A DNA stretch of 64,000 nucleotides from Xanthomonas sacchari (lineage in GTDB: Bacteria; Pseudomonadota; Gammaproteobacteria; Xanthomonadales; Xanthomonadaceae): the NCBI RefSeq assembly GCF_024266585.1, contig NZ_CP100647.1, forward strand, positions 656,001 to 720,000. Reading direction: 5' to 3'. A program made the position numbers and the translations under genes. The notes beneath the pieces were generated by a model, which was not told the origin of the DNA, searched no databases, and saw only the letters and a program-made list of their open reading frames with translations. How positions within the stretch are numbered: the stretch's first letter is position 1; every line of letters begins with the position of its first letter. Below are positions 47,168 through 56,993 of the stretch, in pieces.

Positions 47168-47185
47168 GTAATGTTATATCATTTC
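47168..47185. promoter_or_regulatory. AT-rich palindrome upstream of receptor copy 2 (Zur/Fur-like candidate)
   Basis: GTAATGTTATATCATTTC is an imperfect inverted repeat (G-AATG / CATT-C arms, AT core) and stands out in GC-rich DNA. On the minus strand it contains TATAAC, a possible -10. Its look resembles zinc-repressor (Zur) boxes of proteobacteria (GTTATA-type cores), which would fit a metal or metallophore receptor. This is inference; Fur or another regulator is possible. Confidence 0.45.
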
Positions 47186-47325
47186 GTTAAGGAAATGTCG
47201 GAATCGCCACTCGGCCGGTGCGAGCGGCGCCGGCCTCCGCCGTGCGGCGGCAGGGGATCTTCTTGCCGCGAGGGCGTGGGAGCGCAGGGACGTGGCGGGG
47301 CCGGGCGTGGCGGCCCCGCGGCCGT

Positions 47326-48081
47326 TCAGGCCGGTTGCCGCGCGACCTGGAAGCCGGCGAAGGACTGCGTCACCGGCATGATTTCCAGCCGATTGATGTT
47401 CAGATGCGGCGGCAGCGTCGCCACCCAGAAGATCTGCTCGGCGATGTCCTCGGCGGTCATCGGCTGCGCGCCCTGGTAGAGCGTGTCCGAGGCCTTCTGG
47501 TCGCCATGGGTGCGGACCAGGGTGAACTCGGTCTCGGCCATGCCCGGTTCGATCGCGGTCACGCGCACGCCGGTGCCGTGCAGGTCCGAGCGCAGGCCCA
47601 GCGAGAACTGGCTGACGAAGGCCTTGGTGCCGCCGTAGGTGTTGCCGCCGGGGTAGGGATACAGCGCGGCGACCGAGCTGATGTTGATGATCGCGCCGCG
47701 GCGCTGGATCAGCGTCGGCAGCAGGCGATGGGTCAGCGTCACCAGTGCGGTGATGTTGGTGTCGATCATCGTGCGCCAGTCGTCCAGCTGCGCGGCCTGC
47801 GCCGGCGCGGTGCCTTGCGCCAGGCCGGCGTTGTTGACCAGCAGGTCGATGCCGCGGAACGCCTCGGGCAGCGCCGCCAGCATCGCGTCCAGCGCCGCGG
47901 TGTCGCGGATGTCGAAGGCGGCGATGTGCACGCGCTCGGCGCCGAAGGCGTCCAGCAGCGGCTGCAGGCGCTCGGCGCGGCGGCCGGTGGCGATCACGCG
48001 CCAGCCGGCGTCGACGAAGCGGCGCACGGCGGCAGCGCCGAAACCGGAGGTGGCGCCGGTGATCAGGGCAGTCTGGGTCAT
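47326..48081 (-). CDS. Short-chain dehydrogenase, YdfG-like 3-hydroxy acid dehydrogenase
   Basis: 251 residues with complete SDR motifs: ALITGATSGFGAAAVRRF, DLLVNNAGLA, INISSVAALYPYPGGNTYGGTKAFVSQFS (Ser, Tyr and Lys catalytic residues). The C-terminal VTAIEPGMAETEFTLVRTHGDQ and EIMPVTQSFAGFQVAR match the YdfG group, which oxidises L-allo-threonine and 3-hydroxy acids with NADP. The ATG follows a run of ATTCCC repeats with no ribosome site. Confidence 0.88.
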   Translation of the reverse strand: MTQTALITGATSGFGAAAVRRFVDAGWRVIATGRRAERLQPLLDAFGAERVHIAAFDIRDTAALDAMLAALPEAFRGIDLLVNNAGLAQGTAPAQAAQLDDWRTMIDTNITALVTLTHRLLPTLIQRRGAIINISSVAALYPYPGGNTYGGTKAFVSQFSLGLRSDLHGTGVRVTAIEPGMAETEFTLVRTHGDQKASDTLYQGAQPMTAEDIAEQIFWVATLPPHLNINRLEIMPVTQSFAGFQVARQPA

Positions 48082-48641
48082 TGGGGGGCCGGGAATCGGG
48101 AGGGGGAATCGGGAATGGTAAAAGCAAATGCGCTGGCAGGGTGTCGACACCGCCTTGCGCTCGCCGAGGATCACCGCATGCGCGCGATCACGGCCGCTGC
48201 GGCGGCATCGCGCGCACCCGCCACGCGCGGTCCCGCACCCGCACGCCTCAGGGAACGGGCGAGCACTCGCTCTTCCCATTCCCGATTTCCGAATCCCGAT
48301 TCCCGGCGCTACTGCGCCCTGCTCGCGATCACTGGCAGCACAGCGCCGGTGACCTGCAGCGCCCTGGCAGGGCGGCGCAGCGCGACGTCAGCGGCGACGC
48401 CGCATGCATGCACGCGAAGGCAAAAGCGGCACGGATCCCGCTTCTCCCATTTCCGAATCCCGATTCCCGGCGCTACTGCACCCTGCTCGCGATCACTGGC
48501 AGCACAGCGCCGGTGACCTGCAGCGCCCTGGCAAGGCGGCGCAGCGCAACGTCAGCGGCGACGTCGCGCATGCACGCGAAGGCAAAAGCGGCACGGATCC
48601 CGCTTCTCCCATTCCCGACTCCCGATTCCCGACTCCCAGCC
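48082..48641. repeat. Tandem 162-164 bp repeat with ATTCCC runs
   Basis: 560 bases without a gene. Two direct copies run about 48305-48468 and 48469-48632, each beginning ggcgctactgc and ending in cattcccgattccc-type runs; a partial third run of the ATTCCC part abuts the SPOR gene stop (48642). The copy start (ctactgcgccctgctcgcgatc) resembles the 3' end of the SPOR gene itself (ctcactgcgccttgatcgcgatc), so the repeat may have grown from that gene end. 48105-48270 shows nothing recognisable. Confidence 0.75.
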
Positions 48642-49490
48642 TCACTGCGCCTTGATCGCGATCGCCGACAGCCCGCTGCCGTTCAACTTCTGCTTGGCCT
48701 CGGCCAGTTCGCTGGCGGTGCCATAGGGCCCCATGCGCACGCGGTAGACGGTCTTGCCGCTGATCTGCGCCGATTCCACCCGTGCCGACAGGCCCAGCAT
48801 CGCCAGCTTGGCCTTGGTCGACTCGGCGTCGCCGGAGGCGCCGAACGAGCCGGCCTGCAGGATGTAGCGCGCGGTGTCGGGTGCGGCGGCCGCCGCTGCA
48901 GCGGCCGGGGCGGTGGTCGCGACCGGCGTTGCCGTGGCGGCCGAGGGCTTGGCGGCGGCCGCCGCGGCGCTGGTGCCGGCGACCGCGCTCGGCGTTTCCG
49001 GCAGCGGGGTCGGATTGGCCGCGGTCGCGGTCGGCGCGGCCGTGGCCGCCGCCGGCGTGGTGCCGGTCGCGGCGGCAGTCGCACCCGCCGCGGCCTGCGC
49101 CTTGGCCTGGCGGGCCGCTTCCGCGCGCGCGCTGGCGGCCAGCTCGGCGTCGGACATCTGCACTTCCTTGCCGGGCAGCAGGGTGTAGAAGTCGTACTGG
49201 GTCTGCGCGTCCTTCTTCGCCTCCGGCTTGGTGCTGCCGGCCGCGTTGGCGGCGGGCTTGGGCAGGTCCGGGGCCGCATCGACGTCGGCATCGGCCACCG
49301 GCGCCGGTTGCGCGTCCGGATTGGCGCGCGGGCCGCTGACCCGCAGGAAGTCGCCGTCCTTCTTGAACAGGCCCGGCGCGCCGAGGAACACCACCGCGGC
49401 GATCGCCGCGCCGGCGATCAGCCACACCCACCCGGGCGTGCCGTTGCCGGTGTTGCGTCGAGCCTGGGTCTTACCGCGTCGTGCTGCCAT
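48642..49490 (-). CDS. SPOR domain membrane protein (FtsN-like)
   Basis: 282 residues. Short cytoplasmic basic N-terminus, one membrane helix (~20-42, GWVWLIAGAAIAAVVFLGA), a long Ala/Pro/Thr-rich linker, and a C-terminal SPOR domain (~205-282, RYILQAGSFGASGDAESTKAKLAMLGLSARVESAQISGKTVYRVRMGPY). SPOR domains bind denuded septal peptidoglycan, and the layout is that of FtsN-type division proteins. It follows argS by 15 bases and is co-transcribed with it, a common arrangement in this group. Confidence 0.9.
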   Translation of the reverse strand: MAARRGKTQARRNTGNGTPGWVWLIAGAAIAAVVFLGAPGLFKKDGDFLRVSGPRANPDAQPAPVADADVDAAPDLPKPAANAAGSTKPEAKKDAQTQYDFYTLLPGKEVQMSDAELAASARAEAARQAKAQAAAGATAAATGTTPAAATAAPTATAANPTPLPETPSAVAGTSAAAAAAKPSAATATPVATTAPAAAAAAAAPDTARYILQAGSFGASGDAESTKAKLAMLGLSARVESAQISGKTVYRVRMGPYGTASELAEAKQKLNGSGLSAIAIKAQ

Positions 49491-49505
49491 TTACCGCTTC
49501 TCCAC

Positions 49506-51194
49506 TCACATTTTTTCCGGGGCCGAAACGCCCAGGAGATTCAGACCGTTCGCCAGCACCTGCTGCGCCGCCACCGCCAGGGTCAGCTTGGCGTTGCGCT
49601 CGCCGGCGTCGTCCACCAGCACCGGCGTGCCGTGGTACCAGGTGTGGAAGGCCGTGGCCAGTTCGCGCAGGTATTGCGCGATCAGGTGCGGCTCCAGCGC
49701 ATGCCCCGCATTCTCCACCACTTCCGGGTAGCGCGAGAGTTCCTGCATCAGTTCCAGCGAGGTCGCGTCGTTCAGCCGGTTCAGTTGCGCCTGGCCATCG
49801 GCCTGGTCGTAGTCCAGCTTCTTCTCCTGCGCCTGGCGCAGCAGGCTGCACACGCGGGCATGCGCGTACTGCACGTAGAACACCGGGTTGTCGTTGCTCT
49901 GCTGGCGGGCCAGGTCGATGTCGAAGGTGAGTTGCGAATCGGGCTTGCGCGCGATCAGGAACCAGCGCGTGGCGTCACGGCCGGCTTCCTCGATCAGGTC
50001 GCGCAGGGTCAGGTAGCTGCCGGCGCGCTTGGACAGCTTCACTTCCTCGCCGCCGCGCATCACCGTCACCATCTGGTGCAGCACGTACTCCGGCCAGCCC
50101 TTGGGGATACCCAGGTCCATCGCCTGCAGGCCGGCGCGCACCCGCGCCAGCGAGCCGTGGTGGTCGGCGCCCAGTTCGGTGATGGCGCGCACGTAGCCGC
50201 GCTGCCACTTGCTCAGGTGGTAGGCCACGTCCGGCACGAAGTAGGTGTAGGTGCCGTCGGACTTGCGCATCACCCGGTCCTTGTCGTCGCCGAAATCGGT
50301 GGATTTCAGCCACAGCGCGCCGCCGTCCTCGTAGGTGTGGCCGGAGGCGATCAGCTTCTGCACCGCCTCCTCGACCTTGCCGTCGCGGTACAGCGAGCTT
50401 TCCAGGAAGTAGATGTCGAAATCCACGCCGAACGCGGCCAGGTCGTGGTTCTGCTCGTTGCGCAGGTAGGCCACGGCGAAGCGGCGGATCGCGTCCAGGT
50501 CCTGCGGATCCCTGGCGCCGGTGACCACGTGGCCCTCCAGGTCCACTGCGGCGCCGGCCAGGTAGGCGTCGGCCACGTCCTGGATGTAGTCGCCGCGGTA
50601 GCCTTCCTCCGGCCAGTCCGGGCTGTCCGGGGTCTTGCCCTGGGCGCGCGCCTGCACCGAGCGGGCCAGATTCTCGATCTGGTTGCCGCCGTCGTTGTAG
50701 TAGAACTCGCGCTTGGCGTTCCAGCCGTTGGCCTCTAGCAGGCGCGCCAGGCAGTCGCCGATGGCCGCGGCGCGGCCGTGGCCGACGTGCAGCGGCCCGG
50801 TCGGGTTGGCCGAGACGTACTCCACGCCCACGGTGCGGCCGTTGCCGACCAGGCTGCGGCCGTAGTCCTCGCCCTGCTTGAGCACCGTCAGCACCTCGCG
50901 CTGGTAGGCGCCGGGGCCGAGGTGGAAATTGATGAAGCCGGGGCCGGCGATCTCGACCTGGCTCACGTCGTCGTTGGCCGGCAGCGCGTCCACCAGCTGC
51001 TGGGCGAGGGCGCGCGGATTGGTGCGCGCGGCCTTGGCCAGCAGCATCGCCGCGTTGGTGGCGAAGTCGCCGTGCTCGCGGGTCTTGGGCCGCTCGACCA
51101 CGAAGTCCGGCGGCAGGGTGTCGGCCGGCAGGGTGCCATTGGCGCGCAAGGCTTCGATGCCTTGACCGATCAGGGCGCGGAGTTGGGATTTCAC
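49506..51194 (-). CDS. argS: Arginyl-tRNA synthetase
   Basis: 562 residues. N-terminal Add-1 domain, class I signature in [21 protein letters not shown] (HVGH for HIGH), [12 protein letters not shown] in place of KMSKS, and the anticodon-binding DALR domain near the C-terminus ([41 protein letters not shown]). Length and motifs are standard. Leads the argS-SPOR operon. Confidence 0.97.
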   Translation of the reverse strand: MKSQLRALIGQGIEALRANGTLPADTLPPDFVVERPKTREHGDFATNAAMLLAKAARTNPRALAQQLVDALPANDDVSQVEIAGPGFINFHLGPGAYQREVLTVLKQGEDYGRSLVGNGRTVGVEYVSANPTGPLHVGHGRAAAIGDCLARLLEANGWNAKREFYYNDGGNQIENLARSVQARAQGKTPDSPDWPEEGYRGDYIQDVADAYLAGAAVDLEGHVVTGARDPQDLDAIRRFAVAYLRNEQNHDLAAFGVDFDIYFLESSLYRDGKVEEAVQKLIASGHTYEDGGALWLKSTDFGDDKDRVMRKSDGTYTYFVPDVAYHLSKWQRGYVRAITELGADHHGSLARVRAGLQAMDLGIPKGWPEYVLHQMVTVMRGGEEVKLSKRAGSYLTLRDLIEEAGRDATRWFLIARKPDSQLTFDIDLARQQSNDNPVFYVQYAHARVCSLLRQAQEKKLDYDQADGQAQLNRLNDATSLELMQELSRYPEVVENAGHALEPHLIAQYLRELATAFHTWYHGTPVLVDDAGERNAKLTLAVAAQQVLANGLNLLGVSAPEKM

Positions 51195-51396
51195 GAGATC
51201 TCTGCTTGAAGCGCGGAACCGGCGATTTTACCCGACCCGCCGCCTCCCGGCCCGTCCCGGGTTCAGCCCGACCTCAGCCGTGGCGCCGCGCCGGCCCCGC
51301 CCGGCTCCGGGGCCCGCTGCGCCTGCGCCTGCGCGGGCCGGGGCCGGCCCTGCCGGGACCGGCGCCCCCCCGGCACGGCCCGCCATGCGCACCCGT

Positions 51397-52071
51397 TCAG
51401 GCCCAGCCGCGCGACGCCATCGACACCGGCACGCCGTCGCCGACGATGAAGTGGTCGAGCAGGCGCACGTCGATCAGGTCCAGCGCCTGTTTCAGCCGCT
51501 GGGTGACCGCGCGGTCGGCGGGCGAGGGTTCCGGGTTTCCGGACGGATGGTTGTGGCCGATGATCACCGCCGCGGCGTTGAGCGTGAGCGCGCGCCGGAC
51601 CACCTCGCGCGGGTGCACCTCGGCGCCGTCCAGGGTGCCCTGGAACAGTTCCTCGAAGGCCAGCCAGCGGTGCCGGGTGTCCAGGAACAAGGCGGCGAAC
51701 ACTTCGTACGGCCGCGACCGCAGGCGTTGCGCGAAGTAGCGGCCGGCGGTGATCGGGTTGCTGAGGGTGTCGCCGCGCTGCAGTTCCGCGGCCAGGTGGC
51801 GCTGGCCCAGTTCCAGCGCCGCCGACAGCTGGCAGGCCCGCGCCGGCCCCAGCCCGGGCAGGCGCACCAGGTCGCCGGGCGACAGGTCCAGCAGGGTGCG
51901 CAGCGGCCCGTGCCGGTGCAGCAGCTCGCGCGAGGTGCGCACCGCGTCGCTGCCGGGCAGGCCGGAGCCGAGGAAGATCGCCAGCAGTTCGGCGTCGGAA
52001 AGGGCCCGGGGACCGCGCGCCAGCAGTTTTTCCCGGGGACGTTCTTCGCAGGGCCAGTCGGAGATGTGCAT
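51397..52071 (-). CDS. radC: RadC/YicR family JAB-domain protein
   Basis: 224 residues. Helix-hairpin-helix-type N-terminal part ([47 protein letters not shown]) and a JAB/MPN C-terminal domain with the metal-binding signature [19 protein letters not shown] and the upstream Glu. RadC is named for an old DNA-repair phenotype; a metalloprotease-like role is structurally likely but unproven. Divergent from coaBC. The 202 bases between it and argS are extremely GC-rich and may fold, with no gene. Confidence 0.92.
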   Translation of the reverse strand: MHISDWPCEERPREKLLARGPRALSDAELLAIFLGSGLPGSDAVRTSRELLHRHGPLRTLLDLSPGDLVRLPGLGPARACQLSAALELGQRHLAAELQRGDTLSNPITAGRYFAQRLRSRPYEVFAALFLDTRHRWLAFEELFQGTLDGAEVHPREVVRRALTLNAAAVIIGHNHPSGNPEPSPADRAVTQRLKQALDLIDVRLLDHFIVGDGVPVSMASRGWA

Positions 52072-52167
52072 ATCGCCAGGGTGCCGGCCGACATGGCGCA
52101 ACGGTATCAGGCCGCCAAAAGCCATCGGGTAAGCTAATCGTCCTTGTATGGGTAGGACATTCCCGAC

Positions 52168-53436
52168 GTGACCCCGATTTTCGAGAGGCCCCTGCAGGGG
52201 CGACGTGTGCTGTTGTGCGTCGGCGGGGGAATCGCCGCCTACAAGGCGCTGGAACTGGTGCGGCGCCTGCGCGAGGCCGGCGCCGAAGTGCAGGTGGCGA
52301 TGACCGCCGGCGCGCAGCAGTTCGTCACTCCGCTGAGCTTCCAGGCGCTGTCCGGCCAGCTCACCCGCACCACGCTGTGGGACAGCGGGGCGGAGCAGGC
52401 GATGGGCCACCTGGAGCTGGCCCGCTGGGCCGAGCAGGTGGTGGTGGCGCCGGCCACCGCCGACCTGCTGGCGCGGCTGGCCCATGGGCTGGCCGACGAC
52501 CTGGTGGGCACGCTGTGCCTGGCCAGCACCGCGCCGCTGACGCTGTGCCCGGCGATGAACCACCGCATGTGGCTGCACCCGGCCACCCAGGCCAACATCG
52601 CCACCCTGCGCGCGCGCGGCGCACAGGTGGTCGGCCCGAACGACGGGCCGCTGGCCGAAGGCGAGTCCGGCCCCGGCCGCCTGGCCGAACCCGAGCAGAT
52701 CGTCGCCGCGCTGGCGGGCGGCGCGAGCCAGCGCGCCACGCCGACCACCGCCGCCGTCCCGTCGCGTTCCGGCACCGGCACCGGCACCGGCGTCTTGCGC
52801 GGGCTGCGCGTGGTGATCAGCGCCGGCCCCACCTACGAAGACCTGGATCCGGTGCGCTACCTGGGCAACCGCAGCAGCGGCAAGATGGGCTACGCGCTGG
52901 CCGCGGCCGCGGCCCGGCAGGGTGCCGAGGTGGTGCTGGTCAGCGGCCCGGTGCATTTGTCTACGCCCGACGGCGTGCAGCGCATCGACGTGCGCTCGGC
53001 CGCGCAGATGCGCGAGGCGGTGCTCGGCGCGCTGCCGGCGGACGTCTACATCGGCACCGCCGCGGTCGCCGATTACACGCCCAAACACGTGGCGGCGCAG
53101 AAGATCAAGAAGAGCGGCGAGACCCTGACCCTGGAGCTGACCCGGACCCCGGACATCCTGGCCGAGGTCGCCGCGCAGACCCAGGCGCTGAAGCTGGTGG
53201 TCGGCTTCGCCGCCGAGACCCACGACATCGAGCGCTACGCCCGTGGCAAACTCGCCGACAAGCACCTGGACCTGATCGTGGCCAACCGGGTGGGGGTGGC
53301 CGGCAATGGCTTCGAGAGCGACCAGAACGCGGCCACCGCCTATTGGCAGGACGGCGAACGCGACTTCCCGGCGGTCTCCAAGACGCAGCTGGCCGAACAA
53401 TTGCTGGACCTGATCGCGCAGAGGCTGCACGCATGA
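52168..53436 (+). CDS. coaBC: Bifunctional phosphopantothenoylcysteine decarboxylase/synthase
   Basis: Two-domain coenzyme A enzyme. CoaC domain (1-190): [30 protein letters not shown], the catalytic His in [10 protein letters not shown], and PAMNHRMW. CoaB domain (210-400): [51 protein letters not shown]. 422 residues, usual length. It begins with GTG (52168). Followed by dut, whose start overlaps its stop, then the phosphomannomutase gene. Confidence 0.96.
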   Translation: MTPIFERPLQGRRVLLCVGGGIAAYKALELVRRLREAGAEVQVAMTAGAQQFVTPLSFQALSGQLTRTTLWDSGAEQAMGHLELARWAEQVVVAPATADLLARLAHGLADDLVGTLCLASTAPLTLCPAMNHRMWLHPATQANIATLRARGAQVVGPNDGPLAEGESGPGRLAEPEQIVAALAGGASQRATPTTAAVPSRSGTGTGTGVLRGLRVVISAGPTYEDLDPVRYLGNRSSGKMGYALAAAAARQGAEVVLVSGPVHLSTPDGVQRIDVRSAAQMREAVLGALPADVYIGTAAVADYTPKHVAAQKIKKSGETLTLELTRTPDILAEVAAQTQALKLVVGFAAETHDIERYARGKLADKHLDLIVANRVGVAGNGFESDQNAATAYWQDGERDFPAVSKTQLAEQLLDLIAQRLHA

Positions 53437-53903
53437 GCACTCCCACGCCCTATCCGCTGCAGGTCAAGCTGCTCGATCCGCGCTTCGGCGACAGCTGGCC
53501 GCTGCCCGACTACGCCACCGAAGCCAGCGCCGGACTCGACCTGCGCGCGGCCACCGAGGCGCCGCTGACCCTGGCCCCGGGGGACACCGCGCTGATTCCC
53601 AGCGGCCTGTCCATCTACATTGCCGATCCGCAGCTGTGCGCGGTGGTGCTGCCGCGCTCGGGCCTGGGCCACCGCCACGGCATCGTGCTCGGCAACGGCA
53701 CCGGCCTGATCGATGCCGATTACCAGGGACCGCTGCTGATCAGCGTCTGGAACCGCGGCCGCGAGGACTTCACCATCGCCCCCGGCGATCGCATCGCGCA
53801 ACTGGTGGTGATGCCGGTTGTGCGCGTCGCCCTGCAGGTGGTGGATACTTTCGCCGACAGCGCCAGGGGATCGGGTGGATTCGGCCATACCGGAGTGCGC
53901 TGA
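53433..53903 (+). CDS. dut: dUTP pyrophosphatase
   Basis: 156 residues. Trimeric dUTPase motifs in order: SAGLDLRAA (1), [27 protein letters not shown] (2 and 3), [12 protein letters not shown] (4), [10 protein letters not shown] (5). It removes dUTP and supplies dUMP. Start overlaps the coaBC stop (ATGA). The phosphomannomutase gene begins 15 bases after its stop. Confidence 0.97.
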   Translation: MSTPTPYPLQVKLLDPRFGDSWPLPDYATEASAGLDLRAATEAPLTLAPGDTALIPSGLSIYIADPQLCAVVLPRSGLGHRHGIVLGNGTGLIDADYQGPLLISVWNRGREDFTIAPGDRIAQLVVMPVVRVALQVVDTFADSARGSGGFGHTGVR

Positions 53904-53918
53904 CAGGGGATCGTCTGC

Positions 53919-56255
53919 ATGAGCGAGGCAACACAAGCGCGGCCGGTGCCGCACGGTTTGCGCAAGGTGGCGCCTCTGCTGACGGTGCTGCTGGTGCTGT
54001 TGGTCGTCTGGTTCGGTTGGAGCGGGGTCGAGCAATGGCGGGCCGAGCAGGCCGCCGCCACGCTGGAGCAGGCCCGCGATGCGGCGGTGGCGCAGACCCA
54101 GCAGGCGCTGGCGGGCGTGGGCAAACGCCTGTCCGAGCGCCTGCAGCAGCCGGCCGTGCAGGCGGCCCTGCGCCGTGGCGACGCCGCGGCCGCCGCCCAG
54201 GCGCTGCGTGCGGACTGGCCGCAGGCCGAGGATGCGCAGGTGCTGCCGGCTGACCTGGAGCCGGGCTACGCCGATGCGCCGCGCTTCGGCTACGGCCGCC
54301 TGGCGCTGCTGGAGCAGGCCCTGCTGACCGACAAGCTCGCCAGCGCGGTGATCCGCGACGGCGGCGGCCCGCGCCTGGGGCTGGCTGCGCCGGTGTCGCT
54401 GGGCGACAACGCCGGGGTGGTCTACCTGCGCCTGCCGCTGGCGCTGCTGACCGACCCGGTCGCGCAGGCGTCGGTGCCCGGCACCGGCTACCTGGCCCTG
54501 CGCCAGGGCAACTACGACGTGGTTGCCGCTGGCAACACTGCGCTGCACGACCGCGCCGACGCGCTGTCGCGCCCGGTCGGCGACAGCGGCCTGCGCATGG
54601 TCGCCTCGCTGCCGGATACCGAAGCCGGTCCGCTGGGGCTGGACGCGCTGCCCTGCCTGCTGGTCGCCGGCCTGTGCGCGGTGCTGGGCGCGCTGCTGTT
54701 GCTGGCCGCGCGCGGGCGCCTGCCGCAGCCGCGGGTGCGCCGCGCCGGCGCGGCGGCCGTCGAAGAGCACACCTTGCAGCAGAGCCTGCAACGCCAGGAG
54801 CCGCCCCCGCCGCCGCCACCGGCCACCGAGGAGGCCGCGCCGCCCAGGCCGGTGCCGACGTTCACGGTGGCGCCGGGGATCTTCCGCGCCTACGACATCC
54901 GCGGCGTGGTCGGCCGCGACCTCAGCCCGCAGGTCGCGGCGCTGATCGGCCAGGCGATCGGCGCGGTGATGCAGGAGCAGGGGCTAAACGAGGTGGTGGT
55001 CGGCCGCGATGGCCGCCTGTCCGGGCCGGAGCTGTCGGCCGCGCTGATCGAAGGCCTGCGCCGCGCCGGCTGCCATGTCACCGACATCGGCCTGGCGCCG
55101 ACCCCGGTGGTGTACTTCGCGGCCTACCACCTGCGCGCCGGCAGTTGCGTGGCGGTGACCGGCAGCCACAACCCGGCCGACTACAACGGCTTCAAGATCG
55201 TGGTCGGCGGCGAGACCCTGTCCGGTGCGGCCATCGCCGACCTGCATGCGCGGATCAGCGCCGGCCGCCTGCCGGTGGCCGACGAACCGGGTCGGCTGCA
55301 GCAGCGCGACGTCGGCGACGACTACATCCAGCGCATCGCCGACGACGTGCAGCTGGACCGCCCGCTCAAGGTCGTGGCCGATGCCGGCAACGGCGTCGGC
55401 GGCGAACTGGCGCCGCGGCTGCTGGAGGCGATCGGCGCCGAGGTCGTGCCGCTGTACTGCGATGTCGACGGCACCTTCCCCAACCACCATCCCGACCCCA
55501 GCGAGCCGCACAACCTGGAGGACCTGGTGCAGACCGTGCGGCGCTTCGACGCCGACCTGGGCGTGGCCTTCGACGGCGACGCCGACCGCCTCGGCGTGGT
55601 CACCAAGGACGGCGCGGTGATCTATCCGGACCGCCTGCTGATGCTGTTCGCCGCCGACGTGCTGCAACGCAATCCCGGCGCGCTGGTGATCTACGACGTC
55701 AAGTGCACCGGCAAGCTGTCCGACTACGTGTTGCGCAACGGCGGCAGCCCGTTGGTGTGGAAGACCGGGCACTCGCTGATCAAGGCGAAGATGCGCGAGA
55801 CCGACGCCGAACTGGCCGGCGAGATGAGCGGCCATTTCTTCTTCAAGGAACGTTGGTACGGCTTCGACGATGGCCTGTACGCGGCGGCGCGGCTGCTGGA
55901 GATCCTGGCCCAGCGCGAGGAGGCGCCCTCGGAGGTGCTGGCCGAACTGCCCGAGAGCGTGGCCACGCCGGAGATCAAGCTGCCGGTGGACGGGCAGGAC
56001 GCGCATGCGCTGGTCGCCGACCTGGTCGCCCAGGCGCAGCAGGAGGACTCGCCGTTCGCCGGCGCGCGGTTGCTGACCATCGACGGCCTGCGCGCCGATT
56101 TCCCCGATGGCTGGGGCCTGGTGCGCGCCTCCAACACCACGCCGGTGCTGGTGTTGCGCTTCGAGGCCGACACGGCGGCGGCGCTGGAACGGATCAAGGC
56201 GCTGTTCCGCGCCCAGTTGCAGGCGCTGCTGCCGGGCCTGGCGCCGACCTTCTGA
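53919..56255 (+). CDS. Membrane-anchored phosphomannomutase/phosphoglucomutase with N-terminal extracytoplasmic domain
   Basis: 778 residues. The C-terminal ~460 are a full PMM/PGM: the start FRAYDIRGVVGRDL, the phosphoserine in TGSHNPADYNGFK (near 413), the Mg loop DGDADRLG (near 551), substrate loop GEMSGHFFF (near 633) and the phosphate loop RASNTTPVLVLRFE. Ahead of this are two membrane helices (about 17-36 and 243-266) enclosing ~205 residues that would lie outside the membrane, then a Pro-rich linker. The enzyme supplies mannose-1-P and glucose-1-P for xanthan-type exopolysaccharide and LPS (XanA/AlgC role). The N-terminal domain's ligand is unknown. Confidence 0.93.
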   Translation: MSEATQARPVPHGLRKVAPLLTVLLVLLVVWFGWSGVEQWRAEQAAATLEQARDAAVAQTQQALAGVGKRLSERLQQPAVQAALRRGDAAAAAQALRADWPQAEDAQVLPADLEPGYADAPRFGYGRLALLEQALLTDKLASAVIRDGGGPRLGLAAPVSLGDNAGVVYLRLPLALLTDPVAQASVPGTGYLALRQGNYDVVAAGNTALHDRADALSRPVGDSGLRMVASLPDTEAGPLGLDALPCLLVAGLCAVLGALLLLAARGRLPQPRVRRAGAAAVEEHTLQQSLQRQEPPPPPPPATEEAAPPRPVPTFTVAPGIFRAYDIRGVVGRDLSPQVAALIGQAIGAVMQEQGLNEVVVGRDGRLSGPELSAALIEGLRRAGCHVTDIGLAPTPVVYFAAYHLRAGSCVAVTGSHNPADYNGFKIVVGGETLSGAAIADLHARISAGRLPVADEPGRLQQRDVGDDYIQRIADDVQLDRPLKVVADAGNGVGGELAPRLLEAIGAEVVPLYCDVDGTFPNHHPDPSEPHNLEDLVQTVRRFDADLGVAFDGDADRLGVVTKDGAVIYPDRLLMLFAADVLQRNPGALVIYDVKCTGKLSDYVLRNGGSPLVWKTGHSLIKAKMRETDAELAGEMSGHFFFKERWYGFDDGLYAAARLLEILAQREEAPSEVLAELPESVATPEIKLPVDGQDAHALVADLVAQAQQEDSPFAGARLLTIDGLRADFPDGWGLVRASNTTPVLVLRFEADTAAALERIKALFRAQLQALLPGLAPTF

Positions 56256-56303
56256 GGGGGCTCACGCGCCCGGCCTCGGCCAGGCGCGGGGCTGCGCGCC
56301 GCC

Positions 56304-56975
56304 TCAGCCGCCGGCGGTGGTCGCCGCCGCTGCCGGGCCGGCGCCCCTGGCCGCGCGGTAGCGCTGCAGCGCGTCCTCGATCTCCTGATCCAGGCCCAGC
56401 CGCTGCTGTTCGAAGTTCTTCTGCATGCGCAACTGCCACAGCAAGGCGCGATGCCGCTGCTGCACGTCGTCGGTGGTCTTGGCCGGCACGCTCTGCCCGG
56501 TCAGCTCGCGCGCGCCGGCGCTGGCGAGCAGGCCGACCAGGCCCTGGCGCAGGCTGTCGACGTTGTAGCGGGCGGTGTTGATGTTGTTGTCGATGATGCC
56601 GATGCGCTCGGCGAACACCCGGCGCAGCTCGTCCTCGGTCTGGTACGACAGCAGCATCGCCTGGTCGGTGCGCTTGCGGGTCTCCAGCGCGGCCTGGTCG
56701 GCGCGCTGCTGCGCGGCATCGGCGGCGGCTGTGGCGCGTTCCTCGGCGTTCAGCGCACGCCCGACAGCGGCGCTGCGCATGCCGCTGCTGGCGTTGAACT
56801 CGTCGCGTGCCTGGTTCACCGCCTCCGGCGGCAGCGCGTCGCTGCAGGTGCGCTGCCCGCCCTGGTTCCAGCAATACAGCTTCTTGGACGGGGCCGGCGC
56901 CTGTTGCGCGGCGGCCGGCACGGTCAGCAGCGCCAACAGCGCCGGCAGGACGCGATTGCGTGACGGGATCGGCAT
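56304..56975 (-). CDS. DUF4124-type exported protein
   Basis: 223 residues, signal peptide ending near AAAQQAPAP. The mature N-terminus KKLYCWNQGGQRTCSDALPPEAVN is the short DUF4124 motif (Y-W-ad..G-...C-sD..P). The rest is a long helical, Gln/Ala/Arg-rich segment (RATAAADAAQQRADQAALETRKRTDQAML) likely to form a coiled coil. Periplasmic, function unknown. It begins 18 bases after pyrE on the same strand. Confidence 0.8.
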   Translation of the reverse strand: MPIPSRNRVLPALLALLTVPAAAQQAPAPSKKLYCWNQGGQRTCSDALPPEAVNQARDEFNASSGMRSAAVGRALNAEERATAAADAAQQRADQAALETRKRTDQAMLLSYQTEDELRRVFAERIGIIDNNINTARYNVDSLRQGLVGLLASAGARELTGQSVPAKTTDDVQQRHRALLWQLRMQKNFEQQRLGLDQEIEDALQRYRAARGAGPAAAATTAGG

Positions 56976-56993
56976 CGTGGCAGCCCCCTGCTG

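Noticed and set aside
42686..47479. A very long plus-strand open frame (about 1600 codons) across both TonB receptor genes
   Set aside because: It is the antisense of the duplicated receptors. Its predicted sequence is a repetitive Gln/Arg/Val/Ala mix without domains, and the high GC content removes stops in that phase.
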